DNA of 64,000 nt. It comes from an uncultured Aquimarina sp. GTDB taxonomy: Bacteria; Bacteroidota; Bacteroidia; Flavobacteriales; Flavobacteriaceae. Positions 48,025-57,620 of the stretch are shown here, piece after piece. The stretch is taken from the NCBI GenBank assembly GCA_947495425.1, contig CANLYR010000002.1, positions 186,001 to 250,000 of the forward strand, written 5' to 3'. The position numbers and the translations under genes are program-made. Numbering within the stretch: position 1 is the stretch's first letter; every line of letters starts with the position of its first letter. Below the pieces are notes generated by a model. That model saw only the letters and a program-made list of their open reading frames with translations, did not search any database and was not told where the DNA came from.

Positions 48025-49305
48025 CTAATTTTCGAACTTTTGGAAAATTATACAAGCATTCACGTCTCCAAAACCAAAACTTGTTTTTGCAACAATGTTG
48101 ATAGCATCATCATTTATAGTACTTTTAGGTACTCTGGAATTATGAATTCTAGACGCAATATTAGGATGCAGTTCTTTGCAATTCAAAGAGGGGTGTATAA
48201 AACCGTGATACATTTGAAGAACAGCTGCTACGCTCTCTATAGATCCCGCACCACTAAGACAGTGACCGATCATAGATTTCAAAGAATTGATCCAAGGGAA
48301 ATCCTTAGGTGATCTTTGTAGTACATTAGCCCAACATTCTATTTCTATTTGATCACCAATGGTAGATGTTAGATGACCAGAAATCAAATCAATTTCATCT
48401 GAAGTGATCTGAGCGCTATCGATAGCAGATTGAATACATTTCTGTATTCCTTTTTTATTTCCTATGGTAATAGTCCCATTACCTAGCTGACCTCCCGAAT
48501 TTATATTGGCACCTATAATTTCACCATAAATTGTAGCGCCCCTGGCTATGGCTAAATCCATTCGCTCGAGAACCAAGGCTCCAGAACCCGCACCAGGCAC
48601 AAAGCCACTAGCATTAGGACTCATGGGGCACGAAGCCTCTTTTGGTCTATTATTGTTTTGGCGTGTAAGTGCAAACATGGCGTCAAAAGGTGCCCAGACC
48701 ATATATCCATGACTATCAGTGCTTCCCACAAGCATTCTGTCTGCCAAACCTAAGCGTATGCGATCATACCCCATCACTATTGCCTCAGTGCCTGTAGTGC
48801 ATGCAGATGCATTTGTAGACACTTGATTTCCTAATCCTAGGATACCCCCTAAATATGCACTCACTCCACTATTCATAGCTTGCTGTGCTATCCGACCTCC
48901 CATTTTCTTTGGGCTACCTTGAGAAAGGATTTTTTCACCATATATGATCGCTTCTATCCCAGAAATACCAGAACCAAAAATACATCCATCTGCCCATCGG
49001 GGCTCTCTTGTATCTATGGGTAAACCTGAGTCTTTCCAAGCCTCAATACCAGAAATACATCCGTAGATTATTCCAGAACTTATGGTTTTGTTTGACAACC
49101 TATATTGTTTTAAAAAATCTTGCGTTTCGATCTCGCTAATTTTAGGTATACCAGCTACCTGACAACCAAAATTGTAATCACGCAATTGTTGGTTAAAACA
49201 AATCCCCGATATACCATTAGTTATTGCATCTTTAAATACATCCTTACCTATACCGTTTGGCGCTATTACACCAAGACCGGTAATGACCACTCTTTCTTTA
49301 TTCAT
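48025..49305 (-). CDS. beta-ketoacyl-ACP synthase II-type ketosynthase
   Basis: A 426-residue ketosynthase. The Cys-His-His triad is complete: Cys169 in NASACTTGT, His311 in SGHLTSTIGD (the usual form is HGTGT) and His348 in KSMIGHCLSGAG with Lys343. Elongation of an ACP-bound chain by malonyl units is the expected reaction. The altered residues around the first His mark it as divergent from housekeeping FabF. It lies 122 bases upstream of the NRPS and 59 bases downstream of the ACP gene. These three form one operon. Confidence 0.9.
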   Translation of the reverse strand: MNKERVVITGLGVIAPNGIGKDVFKDAITNGISGICFNQQLRDYNFGCQVAGIPKISEIETQDFLKQYRLSNKTISSGIIYGCISGIEAWKDSGLPIDTREPRWADGCIFGSGISGIEAIIYGEKILSQGSPKKMGGRIAQQAMNSGVSAYLGGILGLGNQVSTNASACTTGTEAIVMGYDRIRLGLADRMLVGSTDSHGYMVWAPFDAMFALTRQNNNRPKEASCPMSPNASGFVPGAGSGALVLERMDLAIARGATIYGEIIGANINSGGQLGNGTITIGNKKGIQKCIQSAIDSAQITSDEIDLISGHLTSTIGDQIEIECWANVLQRSPKDFPWINSLKSMIGHCLSGAGSIESVAAVLQMYHGFIHPSLNCKELHPNIASRIHNSRVPKSTINDDAINIVAKTSFGFGDVNACIIFQKFEN

Positions 49306-49364
49306 GAAAAGTTGATTTTTTTGAAAAATTATATATGTCTAGAAACACAAATCACTTGTTGTAT

Positions 49365-49622
49365 TTAGCCTACCTTTTCTTGTATTAAGAGAATTAAATC
49401 GTTGAGTGTTTCTGCCTTTTTGATTTCGTCATCGCCAAATTCAATTAAAAAACGCTCTTCTATTGTGAGAACAATATCTACCATATCTACAGAATCCAAA
49501 CCCAGTTCGTCTGATAATTTTTTACTAGGATCTAAATCATCAATACCATCAATGGTTTCGTCAATAATAGCGTAATTTTCAATAATGTCAAGTAAATTTT
49601 CTGTAATTCTGATTGTTTCCAT
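49365..49622 (-). CDS. acyl carrier protein
   Basis: An 85-residue acidic helical protein with the phosphopantetheine site Ser44 in LGLDSVDMVD. It is the first gene of the ACP-ketosynthase-NRPS operon. Its place suggests it holds the acyl chain that the ketosynthase builds and the first condensation domain may take. No separate phosphopantetheinyl transferase is in view, so a cellular one would be needed. Confidence 0.93.
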   Translation of the reverse strand: METIRITENLLDIIENYAIIDETIDGIDDLDPSKKLSDELGLDSVDMVDIVLTIEERFLIEFGDDEIKKAETLNDLILLIQEKVG

Positions 49623-49930
49623 TCCAATTTCGATTAAAGGGTTAATTCAATTTATTCTTCCTATTGCATATACTTGCTGAAAATCCGATAATCTAGAAAC
49701 ATATAAAATTTACAAGTTCGAAGTAAACATTTCGATTTAAGTTGTTTTAGAACTAAAAAAGATTAGCGATAAATATACTTATTCCATGATTTAGGGATAA
49801 TCTGTTACAATATTAGACGTATTTTAAAATAATAAATCATTTTCACACATACCTAAAAGCTGACACCTTCATAGATAAATACGGACACACGTTCGTTTGC
49901 AGGATTGACCATACTGTCTTGTCCTGAAAT
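49623..49930. other. upstream region of the ACP/ketosynthase/NRPS operon
   Basis: About 300 AT-rich bases between the ACP gene and the IS3 remnant. No perfect TAnnTTTG box is seen, so the operon may use a different or regulated promoter. Confidence 0.35.
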
Positions 49931-49934
49931 AGTG

Positions 49935-50645
49935 TTATACTAAATACTTATAGTAATTGAAGAGTAATTATGTAAAAAGCACTCAGAAGGATTATCCTTT
50001 AGGTTTAAGACTTCCAATAGTAAATGGGGGATTATCCACAACTCAGGCCACAAAGCATTATGGCATCCAATGCAGAAAGACAGTTGTGAATTGTTGCGAA
50101 AATATGGTAAATTTGATTGGGATAACCAAACTCCAGGTTCTATGTCAAAAACTACAATACAAAAATTATTGGATTTAGAGCTGAAATATCGTTTACTGTA
50201 AAAACAGAACAATCGATTAAAGGCTCAAGCAGAGCAATCCGAGAAGAAAGCCATATTGTTTGATATGATGATTGATCTGGCAGAAAAGGAATTTAATATT
50301 CCAATCAGAAAAAACTCCAAACCCAAGTAATCGATATGTTTAGAGTACATTATCAAACCAGTATCTCCTCTACCTGTGAGTTACTTGGGATCAGTAGGCA
50401 GGTGTATTATAGACCTATTGCTTCAAAAGGCAAACGACAGGCTGTAGCAGGGCAAGTAATAGACTTAGTTAGGAGAGTCCGTATAGAACAACCGCGTACT
50501 GAAACCATAAAATTTATCATATACTAAAACAACTATTACGAGAGTTTAGTGTGAGAAGAGATTGATTGTTTGCGATTTTAACCGAACCCACTATGGATTG
50601 AAAATCCATAAGTTCAGATACGCAATGAAATTGCAGGGTTTTAAC
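49935..50645 (+). pseudogene. IS3 family transposase remnant (OrfA and OrfB)
   Basis: Pieces of both IS3 frames can be read. OrfA appears as VKSTQKDYPLGLRLPIVN and then, after a one-base slip near 50090, as LRKYGKFDWDNQTP, with a TAA stop near 50198 and later KKAILFDMMIDLAEKEF. OrfB begins at 50336 (MFRVHYQTSISST) and ends early at about 50527. A further piece with HYGLKIHKFRYAM follows. With several lesions it cannot be active. It lies at the junction between the NRPS operon and the efflux operon and marks past insertion. Confidence 0.75.
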
Positions 50646-50647
50646 CT

Positions 50648-53600
50648 TTAACTGGATAATAAAGCCCTTCTTATTTTGATTTTATAATAAATAAGAAATA
50701 AACAAGGAACCAAAATAAGAGTTAAGAAAGTCGCAATTATTAATCCATAAATAACTGTAAGAGCTAAGGGACCCCAAAATATTACGTTGTCACCCCCTAC
50801 ATAAATATTAGGATTTAAATCTGTAAAAAAAGAAAAAAAGTTAATATTAAGTCCTATTGCTAAAGGTATTAGTCCCAGTATTGTAGTGATAGCAGTAAGC
50901 AAGACTGGTCTAAGCCTTGCTTTACCACTTTTTATAATAAGTTTAGTTATCTCTCCATGAGACAATAATCCACTCTTATCAAACCCCAGCTCTTTTTTTC
51001 TATCGGCAATCAACAATTCCAAATAATCTAGTAAAACAACTCCGTTATTAACAACAATACCTGCCAAGGATATAATTCCCATCATCGTCATAATTATTAC
51101 GAAAGGAGCACCAGACAAGACGATTCCACCAAATACACCAATAAAGCTTAATAACACTGCAATCATTATAATCAATGGTTTGAAGACTGAATTAAATTGG
51201 AATATTAATATTAAAAAGATTAGTGCTAGTCCCCCGAAAAAAGCATTTACCAAAAAAGTCATTTGTTTGTTCTGTTCTTCAATCTTACCTGTATAATTGA
51301 TTTTTATATCATTAGGAATATTGTCGAAACTCTTCATCTCCTCTTGTACAGTAGATATAATTGCAGATGCATCAGTATATCCTGGTTCAAGACTCGAATA
51401 AAGAATAACATTTCGACTTGTGTTTTTTCGCTTGATAGCACTAAATCCAGATTTAGTCTCTTTTTTTACTAATGAAGAAATAGGGATTTCTTTAATTACA
51501 CCGGTCAATTGATCTCGAAATGTAATAGGTTGATTTAATATTGCATTTAAGTTATACCTGCTTTCTTTGTCAAATCTAATTACAACATCATAATCGTTAT
51601 CTTCCTGTTTATAGACGCTGGCTTTCTCTCCAAACACAGAGCGCCTCATTTGTTGTCCAATCATTCCTATTGGAATACCAAGTTCACCAGCTTTTTCTCT
51701 ATTTACAGAAACTTCAATAATTGGTTTCTTCTTATTTACATTTATCTTAAGCTCATCTATACCGGCAATGTTTCTACTATTTAAAAAATTACGAATTTTA
51801 TCGGTGGTATTGATTACCTCTTCATAATCCTCACCCTCTAATTCTATATTTATAGGATAACCAATTGGAGGTCCGATTATATCTTTCTCTACTGAAATGG
51901 TAACACCTGGATATATATTCTTTAAAGAATTTTGTAATTTAACTCTAAGGTTTTCTGATTTTTTCCCTTTTCTATATTTATATTCTCTTAAAGAAATCGT
52001 AATTCTTGCTTTATGGGGCATTTCCGAATCATTACCAATATCCGTTTGAGGATTTCCAGCACCTTTTCCTACTTGAGAAATTGCGGATTCAATTAAAAAA
52101 TTTTCACCTTCTTTATCTAGATATTCTTTATCATTAATTGTAGAAAATATATTTTGTTCTATCGCTTTGGTAATCGCATTTGTTTTTTTTATGTCCGTTC
52201 CTTCGGGATATTCAATATACACCGTTATTTGGTTGGGTTCATTATCTGGAAAAAATTCTACTTTGGTCCTCTGGTTTTTCAAAGAAGCTCCGAATATGAA
52301 TATTACAGATATTAACAAAACAAAAACACCAGTTGTAAGTAAATAAGGGGTTTTACCTTTGAGAGCTTTGGATAAAAACAATTCATAATAATTCTCTAAA
52401 AAAGATAAAAACTTTTTTCTGAATATTTTTGTGAAACGATCCAAGAAACTAATATGTAAGAGTCCGAATATGGAAGTTGAAATCATTACCATCCCGAAAC
52501 CCTTTAACTCTCTTCCAAAAATAAAAACTAAAATACCAAGAATAGAAATAATTAAAAAAGGTGTGAATGCTTTTTTAGACCTTGTAGATTTGATATCTGT
52601 TTTCATGAATACGGACACCAACATCGAATTAATAAAAATAGCCACAAAAAGAGAAGACCCAAGCACTATTGAAAGTGTAATCGGGAAATATATCATGAAT
52701 TCTCCCATTATTCCTGGCCACATTCCTAATGGCACAAATGCAGCTACGGTAGTTGCTGTTGATATGATTATCGGAAACGCAATTTCTCCTACTCCTTTTT
52801 TTGCTGCTTCCAAACTTGATAATCCTTCTTCCTCCATGATACGATATACATTTTCTACAACCACAATAGCATTATCAACCAACATACCCAATCCCATTAT
52901 TAAAGCAAATAGAATCATGGTATTAAGTGTATACCCCAATGCAGACAAAATTGCAAAAGATATAAACATCGACATAGGAATCGCAAAGCCAACAAAAAGT
53001 GCATTTCTTAATCCAAGAAAAAACATTAATACTGTCACTACCAAAATCACTCCAAATATGATATTATTTACTAAATCGTTTACTTGATTTAATGTTCTCG
53101 CCGATTGGTCATTAGCCAAACTAATTATTAGTCCTCTCGGTAATCTATCCTTTTTTATTTTATCAATAACATCGTAAATCCGAGCGACAGCAGATATCAT
53201 ATTTTTACCTGATCTCTTCTTTATATCTAGCATTACAACATTGTCTCCAAAATCTCTGGCAAATGTATTTTTATCTTTGTCTTGAAAGTTTATATTGGCC
53301 ACATCTCTTAGATATACAATACCTTCGTTGTATTTGACCACAAAATTCTCTAATTCGTAGGGAGATCTAATTTCTCCTAAAATTCTAATATTTTTTTGCT
53401 GGTTACTTGTTATTATTCTCCCTGCGGACTGCGTAATGTTCCCTCTTTTGATAGCGTTTAATATATCATCGAAACTTACTTTTGCACTCATCATTTTATA
53501 AATATCAACTTCTACTACAACTTCTTTATCCTGAGCGCCTCTTATATCTACTTGTTTTATTTCGTTTAAATTTTCTATTTCTTCTTTTAAAAGTTCTGCA

Positions 53601-54112
53601 TACTCTTTTAATTGACTTATTTGATAATCGCCTTTTAAATTTATATTTAATATTGGAACTTCTTCTGATATGCTGAACTCGAATACATTCGGTTCAATCT
53701 TTGTCTCATTAAAAACAGGCCAATCATCTTTAGATTTTTCAGTATTTACAATGTCTTGAACTTTTTGTTTTGCTTCACTTAGATCAATTCTATCGTCAAA
53801 CTCTACAGTAATTAACCCAAAGTTTTCTTCGGAATTAGATGATATTTTAAGAATATTGTTTAATCCCTTAAGCTTATCCTCTAGAGGGTCCACAATTAAA
53901 TTTTCTATATCCTCAGCCGTATTTCCAGGGTAAACTGCACTAATATAGATTTTAGACTCGTTTATTTCGGGAAAGTCTTCTCTTGGAAGTGATGTATACG
54001 AGTACACTCCTAAAAAGAGAAAAATTAATATTACCACGTAGATAGTATTACTATTATTTATTGACCAAGAAGCTAATCGAAATTCTTTAAACTTAGATTT
54101 AGGGGTGATCAT
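50648..54112 (-). CDS. RND efflux transporter, inner membrane subunit
   Basis: A 1154-residue RND pump subunit with the usual two halves, each with a cluster of membrane helices and a large periplasmic domain. In helix 4 the proton-relay region reads LVDNAIVVVEN with one Asp (Asp413) where many AcrB-type pumps have two. It ends the operon that begins at 57312 and is preceded by the adaptor gene with a 5-base gap. The substrate cannot be told from sequence, but the site beside the NRPS cluster suggests export of its product. Confidence 0.94.
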   Translation of the reverse strand: MITPKSKFKEFRLASWSINNSNTIYVVILIFLFLGVYSYTSLPREDFPEINESKIYISAVYPGNTAEDIENLIVDPLEDKLKGLNNILKISSNSEENFGLITVEFDDRIDLSEAKQKVQDIVNTEKSKDDWPVFNETKIEPNVFEFSISEEVPILNINLKGDYQISQLKEYAELLKEEIENLNEIKQVDIRGAQDKEVVVEVDIYKMMSAKVSFDDILNAIKRGNITQSAGRIITSNQQKNIRILGEIRSPYELENFVVKYNEGIVYLRDVANINFQDKDKNTFARDFGDNVVMLDIKKRSGKNMISAVARIYDVIDKIKKDRLPRGLIISLANDQSARTLNQVNDLVNNIIFGVILVVTVLMFFLGLRNALFVGFAIPMSMFISFAILSALGYTLNTMILFALIMGLGMLVDNAIVVVENVYRIMEEEGLSSLEAAKKGVGEIAFPIIISTATTVAAFVPLGMWPGIMGEFMIYFPITLSIVLGSSLFVAIFINSMLVSVFMKTDIKSTRSKKAFTPFLIISILGILVFIFGRELKGFGMVMISTSIFGLLHISFLDRFTKIFRKKFLSFLENYYELFLSKALKGKTPYLLTTGVFVLLISVIFIFGASLKNQRTKVEFFPDNEPNQITVYIEYPEGTDIKKTNAITKAIEQNIFSTINDKEYLDKEGENFLIESAISQVGKGAGNPQTDIGNDSEMPHKARITISLREYKYRKGKKSENLRVKLQNSLKNIYPGVTISVEKDIIGPPIGYPINIELEGEDYEEVINTTDKIRNFLNSRNIAGIDELKINVNKKKPIIEVSVNREKAGELGIPIGMIGQQMRRSVFGEKASVYKQEDNDYDVVIRFDKESRYNLNAILNQPITFRDQLTGVIKEIPISSLVKKETKSGFSAIKRKNTSRNVILYSSLEPGYTDASAIISTVQEEMKSFDNIPNDIKINYTGKIEEQNKQMTFLVNAFFGGLALIFLILIFQFNSVFKPLIIMIAVLLSFIGVFGGIVLSGAPFVIIMTMMGIISLAGIVVNNGVVLLDYLELLIADRKKELGFDKSGLLSHGEITKLIIKSGKARLRPVLLTAITTILGLIPLAIGLNINFFSFFTDLNPNIYVGGDNVIFWGPLALTVIYGLIIATFLTLILVPCLFLIYYKIKIRRALLSS

Positions 54113-54117
54113 TATTT

Positions 54118-55305
54118 TTAGTATTCTAAAATTTTTATTCGCTGTCCTTTTTGAATATTTCTACTGCCTTCGGTTATTATTGTATCTCCTGCATGTAGAC
54201 CCGATATGATTTCAACCATATCACCTTGCGCTCTCCCCAATTTTATAGGTGTTTGTTTTGATTTAGCCACATTTAGAGAATCTCTATTGGTGGCAAGATA
54301 AACGTATGGCTCCCCATCAGCGTTTTCAGAAACAATACTTTTCGGTATTAAAATTGCCTTTCTGTTGCTATAATCATTTATTTTCACCTTTGCCGTGAGG
54401 TTAGGTTTTATTTTTCTATCCTTGTTTGGGATCGCAATTTCGATAGTAAATGATCGGTTATTTGGATTTATATAGTTACTTGCCTGTTTTACCCTTGCTT
54501 CGATATTTTTATCCAAAACGGGGATATAAATGTTCGCTTTTTTTCCTTTTTTCACATAATCCACATAGCTTTCGGGAACTTCAACTTTTATATACATCTC
54601 CTTCAGGTTAACTATTCTTATGAGTGCTGTTTGACCAGGAATAGCCAAACTTCCCTTTTCTGCAATGATGTCATCGATCACTCCATCAAAAGGGGCACGT
54701 ATTTTCGTCTTTGCTACTTGTTTTTTGATTTGGCTAACTACATTTTGTTTTACCTGGTAGTTTGTTTTGGCTTCTAGAAATTGCATCTCAGATCCTATTC
54801 TTTTTTTCCATAATTTTTTTTGACGTCTGTATGTTGTTCCTGCTAACCGGGCTTCATATATAGCCTGTGAGAGTTGTTTGCTTAAACCACCGTCATCTAT
54901 AACAGCCAAAAGTTGATCTTTCTTTACCTTTTGTCCTTTTTTAACTAATAACTTAGTTATTTTACCTGAGATTTCAGCATATAATACAATATTTTGTTTC
55001 GTTCCGACACTTCCTTGTAGTTCAATAAAATGATTAAAAATGGTATCCTTTATAACCGAAACGGAAACAAGAGATAATTTTCCTTCATTGTCTAAATTAT
55101 CAATTACCCCTTGTAATTTTTCTAGTTGGTAATTAATCACTTTTTTTCTAGACTCGAGCTCTTTCTGTTTTGCCACAATTTTCTCGGGATCACCTTCAGC
55201 AATTAAATTTTCTACGGATTGAACATTCCTGTTGGCAGTATCATCACCGCAAGAAATATAAATTATTACTATGAGAACACATATGATTCTATTTGTTTTA
55301 GACAT
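54118..55305 (-). CDS. RND efflux periplasmic adaptor (HlyD/MFP) lipoprotein
   Basis: A 395-residue membrane-fusion protein. The signal ends in a lipobox-like YISC near residue 20, so it is probably lipid-anchored. A coiled-coil hairpin lies at about 135-195, flanked by the barrel-sandwich pieces VLYAEISGKITKLLVKKGQ and IRAPFDGVIDDI. It joins the pump to the TolC-like channel. It shares one base with the end of the TolC gene and lies 5 bases before the pump gene. Confidence 0.94.
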   Translation of the reverse strand: MSKTNRIICVLIVIIYISCGDDTANRNVQSVENLIAEGDPEKIVAKQKELESRKKVINYQLEKLQGVIDNLDNEGKLSLVSVSVIKDTIFNHFIELQGSVGTKQNIVLYAEISGKITKLLVKKGQKVKKDQLLAVIDDGGLSKQLSQAIYEARLAGTTYRRQKKLWKKRIGSEMQFLEAKTNYQVKQNVVSQIKKQVAKTKIRAPFDGVIDDIIAEKGSLAIPGQTALIRIVNLKEMYIKVEVPESYVDYVKKGKKANIYIPVLDKNIEARVKQASNYINPNNRSFTIEIAIPNKDRKIKPNLTAKVKINDYSNRKAILIPKSIVSENADGEPYVYLATNRDSLNVAKSKQTPIKLGRAQGDMVEIISGLHAGDTIITEGSRNIQKGQRIKILEY

Positions 55306-56669
55306 TAGCTTTTATCTTTGTTGTTTATAATCGTTTCTAATTCAGTTTTCTTACTAATTAAATCAGACATCGATTTTAAAAATTGTTGTTGAGCAGTATA
55401 AAGCTGTAATTGAGCCTGCCTAAGTTCGAAACTTGTCGCAAGGCCTTCGGCATATTTGATTTGATTCTTTTCTTCTATAGTTTCTGATAATTCTAATTTT
55501 TTCTTTGAAGCAAGGAAGTTTTCGATTGACAATTGATAATCGCTACGCGCATTATAATAAGATAGTAAGATCTGTTGCTTCGTTTCTTCAAAATTATTTT
55601 TTGCTTGTTCGTAAGCTAACTTTGATCTTTTAACTTTTGCACCTCTTCCAAAGGACGTAAAAAGAGGCCAATTTAGTTGCACACCTAAAATAGACGATGG
55701 AAACCATTGTGTAGAACTATCAAAAAAGGTAAATTCATTTTCGAAGGCAGCATTGTTGTAACTTATAAATGCTTGGATAGATGGTAACGCTCTATTTTTT
55801 TCTAAAACATAAGCTAGTTTAGAACCCTTTGTGAACTGATCACTAAGTTTGTATGTCGAATTTTGAGTTAAATCAAATTTCATCCCAGAGATCCTATCAT
55901 CTAGACTTTTTACTGTTAGCGAAGATAAACTATCCATCAAAAGGACGTCTTGATCAATATCAACACCAATCAATAAGTTAAATATTTGTTTTACTGTTCT
56001 TTCTAACCTTTTTGCTTCACTCAATTGATTGTTCACTTCAATAAGAGTCACCTGTAATAATTCTACATTTTCTTCCTCTATCATGCCATTTTGAAGTAAT
56101 GACTTTGTTTCATCAAGGTTTTTTTCAAGAGCTTTTATGTTGTTCTCAACAATTTTTACATTCTCCTGGGCCAATAAAACTGCAGCATAAGTATTAACCA
56201 CATCTCTCTTTATTTCTTGTTCGGTTCTTTTATGAAGTTCTTTATTGTATTTAACAAAACTTTTGGCAGCTTTCAGACTTATTAAAAAAGACCCATCAAA
56301 AATCAATTGTGAAACTGTAATATTAGCATTAGCTTGTTGTTTTGTCCCAAAAATTAGAGGTACAAATGTACCCGATTCTCCACCAACAATTTCTCCGGGA
56401 ACAAGATTTACAGGTTGTTCTATCTGATTTTGATAGTTAACACCAATGTTTACTTGAGGAAGACCGTCTGCCGTGGCCTCCCACTTTCTTTTGATAGCTT
56501 GAGTTAATTCTAATTTTGCATTTATAGATTTATAACTTTTTGTTAAAGCATACACTTTAGCTTCTTCGAGCGTAAGATTGATTGCCGAACCTGCTTTTTT
56601 TTGAGCTACTAAAAATTGATTTAAAAACATCAATAAAGCAACAGTATAATAGAACGAAGATAACTTCAT
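55305..56669 (-). CDS. TolC family outer membrane efflux protein
   Basis: A 454-residue outer-membrane channel with a signal peptide (ends VAQ at residue 22) and two OEP repeats made of long coiled-coil helices. NLTLEEAKVYALTKSYKS marks the start of the mature repeat. It forms the exit duct of the RND pump. It lies 28 bases after the TetR gene and overlaps the adaptor gene by one base. Confidence 0.94.
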   Translation of the reverse strand: MKLSSFYYTVALLMFLNQFLVAQKKAGSAINLTLEEAKVYALTKSYKSINAKLELTQAIKRKWEATADGLPQVNIGVNYQNQIEQPVNLVPGEIVGGESGTFVPLIFGTKQQANANITVSQLIFDGSFLISLKAAKSFVKYNKELHKRTEQEIKRDVVNTYAAVLLAQENVKIVENNIKALEKNLDETKSLLQNGMIEEENVELLQVTLIEVNNQLSEAKRLERTVKQIFNLLIGVDIDQDVLLMDSLSSLTVKSLDDRISGMKFDLTQNSTYKLSDQFTKGSKLAYVLEKNRALPSIQAFISYNNAAFENEFTFFDSSTQWFPSSILGVQLNWPLFTSFGRGAKVKRSKLAYEQAKNNFEETKQQILLSYYNARSDYQLSIENFLASKKKLELSETIEEKNQIKYAEGLATSFELRQAQLQLYTAQQQFLKSMSDLISKKTELETIINNKDKS

Positions 56670-56697
56670 ATTTTTTGGGGGTAAAAGTGTTTAAACT

Positions 56698-57312
56698 TTA
56701 AACAACATTACTAGCAGTGATTTTTCCTTGATCTGTTGTTATGCCGAGGATGTAATAGTTAAAATGACTTTCTTCTAAATTGGTATTTAAAAAAATTTCA
56801 TCAGAAAACAGTTCATCTTTGTTAATCCCGTAAAGTCCGTATATGTATAATCTTGAAACAAAATCTACATCTAAATCATTTCTGTAAACTCCATCCTTAA
56901 CGCCTTTTTTCAAATTTTCTACTATATAATTATGAAGAGTCTGAAATAAAATATTCTTAAAACCAGAATGTATTTTGGGATAATATTTCTCAAGTTGATA
57001 TCCAATAGACGACTTATTTATCCAGTTATATTTCGTAAGGACTTCTTGAATACTGTAAAGTTGTTGTATTGGTTCGTCTAATTTTTCTACAAGACTATCT
57101 ATTTCTTTTGTAAAATTAGATAGCATTTGATTTGTTATTTCAGTAATAAGCTCGGTTTTGTTTCTAAAGTATGAATAAATAGTTTTTTTTGAAATTCCTA
57201 AATTGATGGCCAAATCATCCATAGTAACACTTTTAAATCCAAAATTTAAAAACATCTCTCGAGCCTTATTAATTATCTTTGCTTTTGTTTGAGCGGGGCG
57301 CATATCATTCAA
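56698..57312 (-). CDS. TetR/AcrR family regulator of the efflux operon
   Basis: A 204-residue repressor with an N-terminal helix-turn-helix (TMDDLAINLGISKKTIYSYF) and an all-helical ligand domain. As first gene of the TolC-adaptor-pump operon it very likely represses its own transcription until an exported compound binds. Two copies of CAATGTCTTAC lie upstream and are candidate operator half-sites. Confidence 0.92.
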   Translation of the reverse strand: MNDMRPAQTKAKIINKAREMFLNFGFKSVTMDDLAINLGISKKTIYSYFRNKTELITEITNQMLSNFTKEIDSLVEKLDEPIQQLYSIQEVLTKYNWINKSSIGYQLEKYYPKIHSGFKNILFQTLHNYIVENLKKGVKDGVYRNDLDVDFVSRLYIYGLYGINKDELFSDEIFLNTNLEESHFNYYILGITTDQGKITASNVV

Positions 57313-57620
57313 TTAAAAATTTAACAAATCATAGAGTACACTTTTGGCATCTCAATGTCTTACTCCATCGGGAAACGAAATAAACAATTAAAGTTTACAA
57401 AATCACTCTAATTAGCTTTACAAAAACTATACATATATATTACAATGTCTTACACAAAGTTACATATGACTTAAATTTTGCTCTGTTAGTTTTTGATTTC
57501 AAATTCTGTAAAGCATACGCTCAATACGAGTAAACAGGTTGTTTTGGGATTCTGATTTTTGTCTAGTTTTATTATTGACTATAATTTTAAAGCGTGTCTT
57601 AGGATGCTAATTATTATCAA
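57313..57620. other. control region of the efflux operon and spacer to the KAS III gene
   Basis: About 308 bases. On the minus strand TAACTTTG (57455-57462) matches the -7 promoter box for the TetR gene. The 11-base direct repeat CAATGTCTTAC occurs at 57353-57363 and 57443-57453, 90 bases apart, one copy over the expected start site. The rest shows no ORF. Confidence 0.5.
57455..57462 (-). promoter_or_regulatory. Bacteroidota -7 promoter box for the efflux operon
   Basis: The minus strand reads TAACTTTG, identical to four other boxes in the window. The start site would fall near 57448, inside one copy of the CAATGTCTTAC repeat, and leave a 136-base leader before the TetR gene. Confidence 0.5.

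Noticed and set aside
49940..50212. 90-residue minus-strand ORF
   Set aside because: Antisense to the IS3 OrfA remnant, which accounts for the sequence.
52431..53087. 218-residue plus-strand ORF
   Set aside because: It is antisense to the RND pump, has no recognisable features and is a shadow of its biased codons.
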